A model generated the notes under the pieces. It ran no database searches. It had not been told where the DNA came from and saw only the letters and a program-made list of their open reading frames with translations. This document shows, in pieces, positions 51,512-60,186 of a stretch of DNA of 64,000 bases. The stretch is from CAVTUU01 sp045804965. Its GTDB lineage: Bacteria > Chloroflexota > Chloroflexia > Thermomicrobiales > UBA6265. The stretch spans positions 79,150-143,149 of the forward strand of contig JBJMMD010000004.1 of the NCBI GenBank assembly GCA_045804965.1, read 5' to 3'. The position numbers and the translations under genes were made by a program. How positions within the stretch are numbered: the stretch's first letter is position 1; each line of letters opens with the position of its first letter.

Positions 51512-51581
51512 GATGAGTCGATCGCAATCCCGCATCGACCCTCGCCTGGCGAACAACCTTCACCCAGCGCTCACGCGCTAC

Positions 51582-51607
51582 CCTCTCCCTTCGTGAAAAG
51601 GGAGAGG
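51582..51607. repeat. CCTCTCCC/GGGAGAGG hairpin
   Basis: CCTCTCCCT, 8-base loop, AGGGAGAGG. A shorter relative of the hairpin at 38974-39004. It lies between the small genes and the converging amidase gene; the remaining 51512-51770 holds no gene. Confidence 0.5.
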
Positions 51608-51770
51608 GGCTGGGGGTGAGCGCTGTTCTGGAGGGGCCTTGGCTCGAAACGAGAGACGCCACTCGCCTGCACGATCGAGCCCTGGAAGGGCTTCGTCTGT
51701 CGTAGCCTTCCCTCTGGGTGATTTCAGGGCCCTCAGCCCCTCGTGACATGACAACAGATCGCAGCCTTTT

Positions 51771-53174
51771 TCACCCTTCGATATCCGGGTGGCGGCGATG
51801 CCAGTCGGTCCGCGCTTGATACGCCGCGGCGGCCGCAATTACCCGCGACTCCTCGAAGGCACGGCCCATGAACTCGAGTCCGGTCGGCAGGGCGCGTTCG
51901 CCGAAGCCGTTCGGCACGGAGATCGCCGGCAGTCCGCAGAGGTTGCCGATCGCACCGAGTGACGCGGTTGGATCGCGCACGAAATGCTCGTCGAAGCGCT
52001 CCGCGATGCCGCTGGCGACGGTGGGCAGGGTCGGCGCCACAATCGCATCGAACCCCGCGAGCAACGTATCCATTTCCCGGCTCGCCACGCGGCGCACGCG
52101 CAACGCCCGCAGGTATTCCACCGCCGTGATCGTCAAGCCATCGACCCGGCCAACGCGATCCTCCGGCGCGGTGAGACCCAATGGACCGCCCTCGTCGATG
52201 AACTCCTCGAACGCCGCTGCGGCCTCGACGCCGACGATCAGGCTTGCCGCCGCATCGTAGGGCAGCGTCCGCATCGTCACCTCTTCCAGATCGGCAAACT
52301 CCGCAAGCACGCCCAGCGCCGCCTCAAAATTGGCGCGGACATCGGGGCGCACCGCCTCGACTGATCCCTTGAGGATGCCGAACCGAAACCGCGCAGGCGC
52401 TTCACCACTTGATGGGAATCTGGTGCCGGCAAAGGTGGTCACATCGGCCGGATCGGGACCGGCCATCGCGGCGAGAACCGTCGCGCAGTCCTCGGCGGTG
52501 CGGGCGAGGGGGCCGATCTTGTCCAATGTCCAGCACAACGCCATCGCGCCCCGGCGGCTGACCCGGCCATAGGTCGGACGGAGACCTGAGACGCCGTTAT
52601 ACGCAGCCGGGACCGTGATCGAACCCCACGTCTCGGTGCCGATCGCGAACGGCACCGCGCCCGCGCCCACGACCGCGCCGGACCCGCTCGACGACCCGCC
52701 TGCCCACGCTTCGGCATCCCAGGCGTTTTTGCCGGGACCGGTCAGGGCGGCGTTCGGCTGTTCGTAGCCGAACCCACCAGCCAGCTCGACCATCGCCAGC
52801 TTCGCGACCAGCACCGCCCCCGCCTCGCGCAACCGCACGATCACTGCCGCGTTGCGGTCAACGATTTGGTTTTGCAAGGGAGCTGCGCCCCAGGTCGTCG
52901 GAATCCCTGCCGTGGCGAGGAGATCTTTCGCGCCGTAGGGGATGCCGTGCAGCGGTCCGCGGTCGATGCCGGCGGCGAGCTCGTCTTCCGCCTGCCGAGC
53001 TTGGGCAAGGGCCAACTCGCTGGTCAACGTGACCACCGCGTTCAACGGCGTGCCGACTTGCTCCAGCCGTTCGAGGAAATGCTCGGTCAATTCGGTCGGC
53101 GAGATTTGTCCGGAACGGAGCATCCGCCCCAGCTCGGCGACCGTGGCGAAGGAAATCCCCTCGGCCACGCTCAC
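51771..53174 (-). CDS. amidase (amidase signature family)
   Basis: 467 residues from GTG 53174, whose GTGA overlaps the stop of the upstream small gene. Ser-cisSer-Lys triad: Lys83 in HGIPYGAKDLLA, the GGSSSGSGAVVGAGAVP loop (Ser161/162) and the nucleophile Ser185 in GTETWGSITVPA (the usual DTGGSIRxPA). C-terminal LPAISVPNGFG is typical. Hydrolyses a carboxamide to acid and ammonia; the specific substrate is unknown. The frame continues upstream to 53504 but only as overlap with the partner gene. Confidence 0.9.
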   Translation of the reverse strand: MSVAEGISFATVAELGRMLRSGQISPTELTEHFLERLEQVGTPLNAVVTLTSELALAQARQAEDELAAGIDRGPLHGIPYGAKDLLATAGIPTTWGAAPLQNQIVDRNAAVIVRLREAGAVLVAKLAMVELAGGFGYEQPNAALTGPGKNAWDAEAWAGGSSSGSGAVVGAGAVPFAIGTETWGSITVPAAYNGVSGLRPTYGRVSRRGAMALCWTLDKIGPLARTAEDCATVLAAMAGPDPADVTTFAGTRFPSSGEAPARFRFGILKGSVEAVRPDVRANFEAALGVLAEFADLEEVTMRTLPYDAAASLIVGVEAAAAFEEFIDEGGPLGLTAPEDRVGRVDGLTITAVEYLRALRVRRVASREMDTLLAGFDAIVAPTLPTVASGIAERFDEHFVRDPTASLGAIGNLCGLPAISVPNGFGERALPTGLEFMGRAFEESRVIAAAAAYQARTDWHRRHPDIEG

Positions 53175-53413
53175 CTGCCGCCCCAAGCGGGATCGTCCGC
53201 GCGATAGGGCACGAACACGATCTCCGGCTCGTCGCTGTTGCCCAGCGGCACCGCGCGCAAGGCGTCGCCGCACTTCGTCATGCCCAGGATGTTCTCGCGA
53301 ATCGCGTCCCACTGCGCCTGATCGAAGCGATCGCCAAACCGCGCCTTCGCCAGCGCCAGTTTCGCATCGACGATCCGCTCCCGGCGCTCGTCCGCTGCTT
53401 GCTCGTCCACCAA
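53171..53413 (-). CDS. small amidase-associated protein
   Basis: 80 residues from GTG 53413, behind GGGAGGAGATTG. Helical, charged start (VDEQAADERRERIVDAKLAL) and a C-terminal half with RAVPLGNSDEPEIVFVPYR. It is coupled to the amidase by a 4-base overlap. The arrangement recalls small partner subunits (AtzG- or GatC-like) that stabilise amidases, but there is no motif to decide. Confidence 0.6.
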   Translation of the reverse strand: MVDEQAADERRERIVDAKLALAKARFGDRFDQAQWDAIRENILGMTKCGDALRAVPLGNSDEPEIVFVPYRADDPAWGGR

Positions 53414-53907
53414 TCTCCTCCCTGCATCGCATCGTTAACGGCTGAAGCATATACGGGCGACGGTTTGGGCAGGGATGGCCGAAACACTCACGACGCCCCA
53501 ACAACCCTCAGCCCCAAGCGGGCTTAGAGGGCAACTACTTGTCCGACGGGAGCGGGCAGCGGTGCTGTCTCGGTTCGTGCCTCTCTCGTTCCCTCGCCCT
53601 GCGCACCGGGGAGAGGGTGGCCGAAGGCCGGGTGAGGGTTGTGTCGGGTGAGGGTTGTTTGGAGTTTCCAACCCCGGGAGAGGACGAGTAAGCCCAGCGT
53701 TCTCGGCGGAGCGCTCGGCAACCTAGGTTCGGACGCGGCTGCGCCGCGATCCCGGCGCGCAAAGCCCCGGGCTCATCCAGACGAAGCCTCTCCGAGGCTG
53801 AAAAGCGTGGAGGCTAACCGGCTGCTCCATCCGTCTCAGTCGGCTTGAACCGCCTTCCGTGGGTGAGTGGGAAGGGCATCATTGATTCCCGGGCACGCGC
53901 TTCGCCC
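53414..53907. other. 494-base gap, repeats only
   Basis: Only Pro/Arg-rich unsupported frames. The content is repeat-like: GGGAGAGGGTGGCCGAAGGC followed by two GGGTGAGGGTTG units, and CGAAGCCTCTCCGAGGCTG at 53780. Similar material fills other gaps. Confidence 0.5.
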
Positions 53908-56808
53908 TCACACTTCATCGACTTCACTTGTCCCGGTGAAGCCGTCTGGCAATTTCGCGTGCACCGTGATTCCCTTCGGAGCCGATATGCGGAGGCGCAT
54001 CGTGTGCGCCTCCGGGTCGAGTGACCAAGCAACGTCGACAGTTCCCTCGCGCGGGAGGGGAACGCTGCCGGTCGCCCAGGTCAGATCGCATGGTATCGGT
54101 TCGACCGCGACTTCCGTCCAGCCGGGGGTGAGCGGGCGCACGCCGAGCACGTGCGCGCCAAGAAAATAGACCGGTCCGGCCGACCAGGCGTGACAGTGGC
54201 TGCGGCTCGGAAAAGCGGGATTGGCGCGGTTGATGGTCGTGTTGGCGTACATCTCCCAACAGGTCGTCGCGCCCCGCGCCAGCATCCCGCCGTAATGCGC
54301 GCGCATGTCCGCCAGGGCCACATCGAACCGCCCGGCTTTGGCCAGCGCCTCGTAATGGAAAAAGGACATAAACGGGCTGCCAATCGGCACGAAGCCGGCC
54401 GCCGGCTCGGTAAAGAGTTCTTCCACGCGCGCGGCCCGTTCCCCTTTGGCCACACCACAGTGGTACGCGGTGACCTGGGTCGGGACGCTGAAGATGGTCG
54501 AGCGGCGCCCGTCGACATGGATCGTATCCAAATACGCGCCCTGCTCGTCCGACCAGAGATGCTGGTTGATCGCGCCCCGGAGTTCATCGGCTGCCGTCTG
54601 GAAGCGACCCGACGTTTGGCCCGTTGCGATCTCCTCGAGTTGGGAGGCCGCACGCAGGGCGGCGACGAGGAAGCAGTTCTGATGCGTCACCACGCCGTCG
54701 TTCGGTTGATCCATGGGTGCCCAATCGAGCAGATTCCAAGCGGCGATTGCGAGCAAACCGTCGTCGTTGCGACAGGCGAGAAACTGGTCGAGCGCGGAGG
54801 CGACATCTGGCCATATCTCGCGCGCGAACTCGGCATCCCCAGTTCTTTGGAAGTGTTCGAAACACGCAATCACCCACAGAAAGGTCCAATTTGGGAGCAC
54901 GACGACCCAGCCGCTGGGAACCTGCGAGTTGTAGAAGGGCGTCTGCGCCCCGGACCCAGGCACGAGCTTGAGGCAGCGCCTCGTTAACGCCTCCGCGCCG
55001 AACGCGTAGTCACTGACCAGGGCTTCGTTGCGGCTATCGCCGACCCAGAACGTTTGCTCGTAGGCAGGGCAATCGACGAAGGTGTCTTCCATGCAGAGTC
55101 GCGTCGTGTGCTGGCTGATCTCCCAGATCTGGTCGAGCAGCGGATCGGAGCAGCGGAATCTGCCGACCTCGGCGATGGGAAAGTTGCTTTGGAAGACAGC
55201 AATCTCGTGGAAACGGACCGGACCGGATGCCTCGCGGACCGCAACCGCCAGGTACCGAAATCCGCGCCGGACGACCGACGTGTACTGCTGCCGGCCTTGG
55301 CGGCAGGTGTAGCGCAGCGTGTTGTCGAGACAGAAGGTGTCCTGCCGCCAGCCCTCCGTTTCGTCCTCGTACTCATACCCGTAAAGGTCGATGACCGTTC
55401 CCGCCGGCGCCTCGACCTCGAAGGTCAAGTATCCCGAGTACTCACGGCCAAAGTCGACGACAAACTCGGTTTGCTCGCTATCGACCAGCGGCACATCCAC
55501 GGGGATGCCAGCGGCAACGCCGTGTAGCGCGACCGGAACCGGCAGCTTGGTGCGCGAGCTTGTCCACGCGAATCGAGCAAACACGTCGTCGGGCGCAACG
55601 AGCTGGGGAGGAATTGCCCGGACCTGATCGCCAAACAGCGCGAGGTCGTCAGGCGAGGCGACAGTCGATGCCGCGTGGAACCCCTCCCTATCGTCGGGCT
55701 CCTTCTCGAGAGCAAGGGCGGCGGCGTCGGCCCACTCCGACACGTCCATGGCAAACGGACCGATTGCCACGAAAGGGGATTGCTCCGTCATTCCGAGCGA
55801 AGTCGAGGAATCTGCCTCTCCGAGTGGCGAGTGGAGCGAAATTGGAATCGGCGCGTCGACGCCCATCTGAAATCCGAGGCCGAAATCCTTCCCCGCGAAC
55901 TGGAACACGAGCCAGTTGTCGCCCGCGACAACGTCGATTTGAAGAAAGCGTTGCGGGGGCGATCCAGTAAGCTCAGCGACCCTGAAGCGCCGGCCGTTCA
56001 CCGCGATCGCTTTCAGCGGAACCGTCCAGGCATCCTGAACCCCGATCGTCACGCGCGTTGGCGCTGCCATGCGGAGCAGAGTGGCGACGCAACCCGCGTA
56101 GACGGAAGGGGTGGAGTTGTCTTCCTTGTCCGGCAGGAACTGAGCGCGTAGATCAATCACGGAGGTGATAGAAACCGGCTTGATCCGGTGCAGGGACGCG
56201 ACCCGGGTCGGTTGCACCCGTTCCTCGGTCAACGGGGGAATGTCGCGCGGAACGACCTCGGTCCATAGGGCGATGCCGACCGGACCCAGTTCTGTCGCCT
56301 CCGGCCAGCTGGAGTCGTCGAACGCCGCCTCGCGCCAATCGCCGCCGCACGCGCGGGCATCGAACCGCTCGGCGAAACCCTGTTGCACAGAAATGCGCGG
56401 AGCGCGCGAGTCATAGCCTGGATGCGCAATTGTCCGCCATGACGCGTCGGTCGCGATGACCTTTCCCTGAATGTCGAGCTGGGCGAGGAGCCCGCCTCTT
56501 CCTCTTATATAGGCGAAGGTCGAGACGCCGAAATGAAGCACGAGCACGGCCAGGATGTTCGCGCCCGGGCGCAGGAGATACCCGACTTCGTAGGTGTCGT
56601 ACATCTGGCGCGACGGCCACGAGCGCGCCGGACCGCGGCCAACCAACTGCCCGTTCAACCAGGCGACGTAGCGTGCATCCGCCGTGATCGCGAGCGCCGC
56701 GCTCCTCGCCCCATCGCTCGGCAGGTCAAACGACCGGCGAAAGCATTGCCAGCGATTGCGCGGACTCGCCTCGCCCGCATCCCAAATCCACCTCGCCCGC
56801 CACTCCAC
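53908..56808 (-). CDS. alpha-L-rhamnosidase-type glycoside hydrolase (GH78-like)
   Basis: 966 residues from GTG 56808, behind GTAGGAGCGAC. N-terminal beta-sandwich domains (YVAWLNGQLVGRGPARSWP, YLLRPGANILAVLVLHFG) typical of GH78, then the (alpha/alpha)6 barrel with EDTFVDCPAYEQTFWVGDSR, where the DCP...E..WxGD block carries the presumed catalytic acid. C-terminal beta domain ends HAKLPDGFTGTSEV. No signal peptide, so it acts on imported oligosaccharides, matching the transporter genes upstream. An in-frame piece of a dispersed repeat (55785-55813) encodes DSSTSLGMTE, and may be tolerated in a loop. Confidence 0.85.
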   Translation of the reverse strand: MEWRARWIWDAGEASPRNRWQCFRRSFDLPSDGARSAALAITADARYVAWLNGQLVGRGPARSWPSRQMYDTYEVGYLLRPGANILAVLVLHFGVSTFAYIRGRGGLLAQLDIQGKVIATDASWRTIAHPGYDSRAPRISVQQGFAERFDARACGGDWREAAFDDSSWPEATELGPVGIALWTEVVPRDIPPLTEERVQPTRVASLHRIKPVSITSVIDLRAQFLPDKEDNSTPSVYAGCVATLLRMAAPTRVTIGVQDAWTVPLKAIAVNGRRFRVAELTGSPPQRFLQIDVVAGDNWLVFQFAGKDFGLGFQMGVDAPIPISLHSPLGEADSSTSLGMTEQSPFVAIGPFAMDVSEWADAAALALEKEPDDREGFHAASTVASPDDLALFGDQVRAIPPQLVAPDDVFARFAWTSSRTKLPVPVALHGVAAGIPVDVPLVDSEQTEFVVDFGREYSGYLTFEVEAPAGTVIDLYGYEYEDETEGWRQDTFCLDNTLRYTCRQGRQQYTSVVRRGFRYLAVAVREASGPVRFHEIAVFQSNFPIAEVGRFRCSDPLLDQIWEISQHTTRLCMEDTFVDCPAYEQTFWVGDSRNEALVSDYAFGAEALTRRCLKLVPGSGAQTPFYNSQVPSGWVVVLPNWTFLWVIACFEHFQRTGDAEFAREIWPDVASALDQFLACRNDDGLLAIAAWNLLDWAPMDQPNDGVVTHQNCFLVAALRAASQLEEIATGQTSGRFQTAADELRGAINQHLWSDEQGAYLDTIHVDGRRSTIFSVPTQVTAYHCGVAKGERAARVEELFTEPAAGFVPIGSPFMSFFHYEALAKAGRFDVALADMRAHYGGMLARGATTCWEMYANTTINRANPAFPSRSHCHAWSAGPVYFLGAHVLGVRPLTPGWTEVAVEPIPCDLTWATGSVPLPREGTVDVAWSLDPEAHTMRLRISAPKGITVHAKLPDGFTGTSEVDEV
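55785..55813 (-). repeat. dispersed repeat half-copy inside the rhamnosidase gene
   Basis: CCGTCATTCCGAGCGAAGTC and GAGGAATCT on the plus strand is the left half of the intergenic element. On the coding strand it keeps frame and is translated as ADSSTSLGMTE, a loop-like low-complexity patch in an otherwise ordinary enzyme. No opposing half follows. Confidence 0.75.
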
Positions 56809-56829
56809 GCGTCGCTCCTACCCGGATAT

Positions 56830-57660
56830 TCACCCTTTGAGCCCGCTCGCGAAACCCCGAATGATGTAGCGCTGGAGCAGGAAGTAGATGGCCAGAATCG
56901 GCGCGATGGCGATCACCAGACCTGCGAAAACGAGCTCCCATCGAGAAACATATTGTCCGACAAAGGTCGAAACCGCGACGGGAAGCGTTTCCCGGCCGCT
57001 ACCGCTCAAATAGAGAAGGGGCGTCAGGAAATCGTTCCAGACCGTGAGCGCGTTCAGAATGAAAACTGTGCCGGTAATCGGCCGAAGCAGCGGAAACACG
57101 ATCTGTGCGAATGCCTGCAGCGGCGTAGCGCCGTCGAGGAGCGCTGCTTCCTCGTAGTCGCGCGGCATTGCCCGCAGAAACCCCGTGTAGAGAAAGATCG
57201 TGAAGGGGAGCAGCGTGCCAGCATAGAGTCCGATCATCGCCCAATAGGTGCCGAGGAGGTTGAGATCACGCACCAGCTGATAAAGCGGAATGAGGGCGAG
57301 CTGGAATGGCAGAACCAGACCGAGAAGGAACAGCAAGTACATGCCGTATCCGAGCCGGTCGTTCCGCCTGGCGATGGCGTATGAAGCCAGCGAGCCGAGA
57401 ACAATGACGATGACGACGCTGCTGACCGCGATAAACGTGCTACTAAATAATGCATGACCTAACGAGGCCGACGACCAGGCGGTTTCGTAGTTGCCAAGGT
57501 GGAGTTTGGTCGGAAGACTCAGCGGCGACCTGCGCACCTCCGATCGCTGCTTGAATGAAATAACGACCAGGACATAGAGCGGAAAGAGGAACGCCGCGGC
57601 CGCGGCTACCAGAGCAAGCTCAAGCAGCAGATTCGCCGGCCCGTACCGTCTCCTGCTCAT
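56830..57660 (-). CDS. carbohydrate ABC transporter permease (MalG/AraQ-like)
   Basis: 276 residues; ATG 57660 overlaps the stop of the upstream permease gene by 4 bases. Six membrane segments, with the EAA loop EEAALLDGATPLQAFAQIVF at about 185-204 that contacts the ATPase. The C-terminus ends YFLLQRYIIRGFASGLKG, usual for MalG-type CUT1 permeases. No ATPase gene is in the operon; as in many such systems a shared MsiK-type ATPase is probably encoded elsewhere. Confidence 0.93.
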   Translation of the reverse strand: MSRRRYGPANLLLELALVAAAAAFLFPLYVLVVISFKQRSEVRRSPLSLPTKLHLGNYETAWSSASLGHALFSSTFIAVSSVVIVIVLGSLASYAIARRNDRLGYGMYLLFLLGLVLPFQLALIPLYQLVRDLNLLGTYWAMIGLYAGTLLPFTIFLYTGFLRAMPRDYEEAALLDGATPLQAFAQIVFPLLRPITGTVFILNALTVWNDFLTPLLYLSGSGRETLPVAVSTFVGQYVSRWELVFAGLVIAIAPILAIYFLLQRYIIRGFASGLKG

Positions 57661-58601
57661 GCTTCCATCTCCCGTCGTCGCAACAAGCTCAACTGAAAGA
57701 GCGCGACCGCCGCGACGATCATGGCGAGCATGAGCGCAATTGCAGTCGAGTAGCCGAACCGCCCGAATTCGAATGCTTGCTTGTAGATAATCGTCGACAT
57801 GGTTTCAGTGGCGTAGCCGGGCCCACCCTTTGTCATGACGTAGATCTGGTCAAATAACTTAAGCCCACCGATGATCGAAAGGAGAAGGTTGATTGTGGTC
57901 GCCGGCGCGATCAACGGCCACGAGATATTCCAGAAGCGGCGGATCGCGCCGGCGCCATCAAGCTCGGCGGCCTCGTAGAGCTCTTCGGGAACGTTCTGTA
58001 GACCGGCCACAAAGATGACCATCGAGTAACCGGCGTATTGCCAAATGACGACACCGGCGATCGCCCACAGTGCCAGCGACGTCTCACCGAGCCAGCCGCG
58101 TTGAAGTTGCTCCAGTCCCAGTTTGCCGAGGACGGTATTGAGCGCACCGCGCGTGCCGTAGACGTACTGCCAGAGGTAGGCGATCACTGCCGGCGTGAGC
58201 AACGCCGGCGCGAAGAAGATGGTCCGCAGCAGGTTCTTGCTCTTGATATTGGCAGTCAGCCCCAGCGCGAGCAAAAGACCGATCGCGTTCTGCACGATGG
58301 TGATAGTGACAGCCAGGAGAAGCGTGTTGCGGAGCGAGGCGACCGCTTCCTCGTCATGAACGAAGGTGTGAAAGTTCTTCAGACCGACATACGACCACGT
58401 TTGCGCGAGACCGTCCCAATTGGTGAAGGCGTAAAAGGCCCCGGCTATTGATGGATAGAGCACGACAGCGCCGTACGCGAGGAGGGCGGGAAGCAGAAGC
58501 AGCGGGCTGACCCGCAGCCCTGCCCCTCCTCGCCCGAGTCGATGCCGGACCGCGACGGGCTTTCCAGCCACATTGCCCAAATCGGCGGCTCGACCGCTCA
58601 C
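57657..58601 (-). CDS. carbohydrate ABC transporter permease (MalF/UgpA-like)
   Basis: 314 residues from GTG 58601, behind GGGAGAGGGG. Six hydrophobic segments after a basic N-terminus; EAA loop ELYEAAELDGAGAIRRFWNI at about 228-247. It pairs with the downstream MalG-like permease to form the membrane channel for an oligosaccharide or glycoside. The 133 bases before its start contain a dispersed repeat. Confidence 0.93.
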   Translation of the reverse strand: MSGRAADLGNVAGKPVAVRHRLGRGGAGLRVSPLLLLPALLAYGAVVLYPSIAGAFYAFTNWDGLAQTWSYVGLKNFHTFVHDEEAVASLRNTLLLAVTITIVQNAIGLLLALGLTANIKSKNLLRTIFFAPALLTPAVIAYLWQYVYGTRGALNTVLGKLGLEQLQRGWLGETSLALWAIAGVVIWQYAGYSMVIFVAGLQNVPEELYEAAELDGAGAIRRFWNISWPLIAPATTINLLLSIIGGLKLFDQIYVMTKGGPGYATETMSTIIYKQAFEFGRFGYSTAIALMLAMIVAAVALFQLSLLRRREMEA

Positions 58602-58614
58602 GACCCCTCTCCCA

Positions 58615-58732
58615 CCGTCATTCCGAGCCCTTTCATCGTCATTCCGAGCTTGTCGAGGAATCTAATGCCTCTCGACGAACGAGATCCCTCGACTTCGCTC
58701 GGGATGACAGTAGGATGGGCGCTCGGGATGAC
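58615..58732 (+). repeat. dispersed inverted-repeat element, copy 5
   Basis: CCGTCATTCCGAGCCCTTTC then CGTCATTCCGAGCTTGTCGA with GGAATCT, and opposing half GATCCCTCGACTTCGCTCGG and GATGAC, repeated once more as CTCGGGATGACC. It ends two bases before the stop of the binding-protein gene and separates it from the permease genes within the operon. Confidence 0.75.
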
Positions 58733-58734
58733 CT

Positions 58735-60087
58735 CTAGCTGCTTGGCCCCTTCTTGTAGGCCTCGTCCATCTTCGCCAACAATTCGTCGATGGTCGTCTC
58801 GCCAGCGAAGAGCTGCTGAATTCCTTTCAAGTGCGCCTGCTGCACATCGGCATTCGGCCAGAGCTGGTCCATGAATGGGACGGCGCGGCCGGCCGCGATA
58901 TAGGCCGTCATCCGCTGCATTTCGGGCGGGATCTCAGGTTCTGCACCCGAGACGGCCGGCAGCACGCCGCTGGCCTTGGCGAAGGCGTTTTGCGCGTCCT
59001 GCCCCGCCCAGAACTGGACGTACTTCTTCGCCGCATCGAGGTTCTCACTCTTGACGTTGACGCCCCAGCCAACACCGGCGGCGGCGGGAATCCAGACCTT
59101 TTCGGGATCGTCGGAGCCTGGCAACGCGAACATGTCGAAGTTGCCCGGTTCGCCCGCGGACACGAGATTCGGCAGGATAGCGCCGACCTGAACCAGCATC
59201 GCCGCATCTCCGCTGCCGAGAAGATCGTACGTTTCATCGACCGTGGTCCCGTTCGGATTGTCGTTGAAATACCCGCGCTGGTTGAGATCCATGTACTTCT
59301 CGAGCGCCTCTTTCCACCCGGAGCCGGCAAAGGTCACCGTGCCTGCCTGCATCTCGGCGTCAAATTTCGGATCCGAGCTGTAGACGATTGAGGGCACGAG
59401 TGCGTAGGTGATGAGTTGCGTGACCCAGTCGGTCTGCAAACCAAGCGCCAGTGGGATTTTGTCGGCGGCTTTAACCGTGTCGCAAAGCGCGAGAAACTTA
59501 GCCCAGGTCGTCGGCAGCTGACCGCCCGGCGTAGGAGTGCCAGCAGGCGGGGCGGCGGTATCAATTTCGATATCCGCGAACACTTTCTTGTTGTAAAAGA
59601 CCCCGATCGGGAGCTGAATGAGCGGCAACATGAGTTGCTTACCGTCGACCTGCGTCATACCCTTCAGACCACCAGGAACCTGGCTTGCCCAGGGTTCGCC
59701 GGAAAGATCGGCGAGATATCCTGACGGCGCAATCACATCCAGGGCCATCACATTGCCGCCGCCCGGCCAGACGCCGAAGATATCAGGCGCTGTGCCGGAG
59801 GCGAGTTGCGTCCGCAGCGTGGACTGGAGCTGCTCGGTCGGGGCATAGGATCCGTCGACCTCGATATTTGGGTTGGCCTCCTCGAACGTTTTGTTGAGCT
59901 CCTCGACCAAGTCTTTCTGATCGGCGACGTAGGCGATCTTCAGCGTCACGCTTTCCTGGGCGGACACCGTGCGGATTCCGGTCTTCGCTAGGGTGGCGAC
60001 GCCTGCGCCTACGCCCGCATACTTCAACACTTCGCGACGGCTGAGTTCACTTCCACACCGCTGGGTGGTCGTCCTGCGTTCGTTCAC
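58735..60087 (-). CDS. ABC transporter sugar-binding protein, TAT-exported
   Basis: 450 residues from GTG 60087, behind GGGAGGAGGAC. Twin-arginine signal SRREVLKYAGVGAGVATLA at 16-34, then a type 1 sugar-binding protein: VTLKIAYVADQKDLVEELNK, PNIEVDGSYAPTEQLQSTLR, ASGTAPDIFGVWPGGG, and VGWGVNVKSENLDAAKKYVQ in the hinge region. It delivers an oligosaccharide or rhamnose-containing glycoside to the permeases downstream. First structural gene after the LacI regulator. Confidence 0.92.
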   Translation of the reverse strand: MNERRTTTQRCGSELSRREVLKYAGVGAGVATLAKTGIRTVSAQESVTLKIAYVADQKDLVEELNKTFEEANPNIEVDGSYAPTEQLQSTLRTQLASGTAPDIFGVWPGGGNVMALDVIAPSGYLADLSGEPWASQVPGGLKGMTQVDGKQLMLPLIQLPIGVFYNKKVFADIEIDTAAPPAGTPTPGGQLPTTWAKFLALCDTVKAADKIPLALGLQTDWVTQLITYALVPSIVYSSDPKFDAEMQAGTVTFAGSGWKEALEKYMDLNQRGYFNDNPNGTTVDETYDLLGSGDAAMLVQVGAILPNLVSAGEPGNFDMFALPGSDDPEKVWIPAAAGVGWGVNVKSENLDAAKKYVQFWAGQDAQNAFAKASGVLPAVSGAEPEIPPEMQRMTAYIAAGRAVPFMDQLWPNADVQQAHLKGIQQLFAGETTIDELLAKMDEAYKKGPSS

Positions 60088-60171
60088 CGCCTGTCCTCCT
60101 CCCCATCATTGGGGCAAACACATACCTGGGCTCGACTAGATCGCCAAGCCGAGATCCGAACGGAACCTTGT

Positions 60172-60185
60172 CCGGTTGAAACCGG
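60172..60185. promoter_or_regulatory. candidate operator upstream of the binding-protein gene
   Basis: A perfect inverted repeat CCGGTT-GA-AACCGG sits in the 99-base gap between the LacI gene stop and the binding-protein start. LacI-family operators are often short palindromes of this kind (TTGAAACCGGTTTCAA-like). It differs from the palindrome upstream of lacI itself, so only one may be the true site. Confidence 0.4.
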
Positions 60186-60186
60186 T

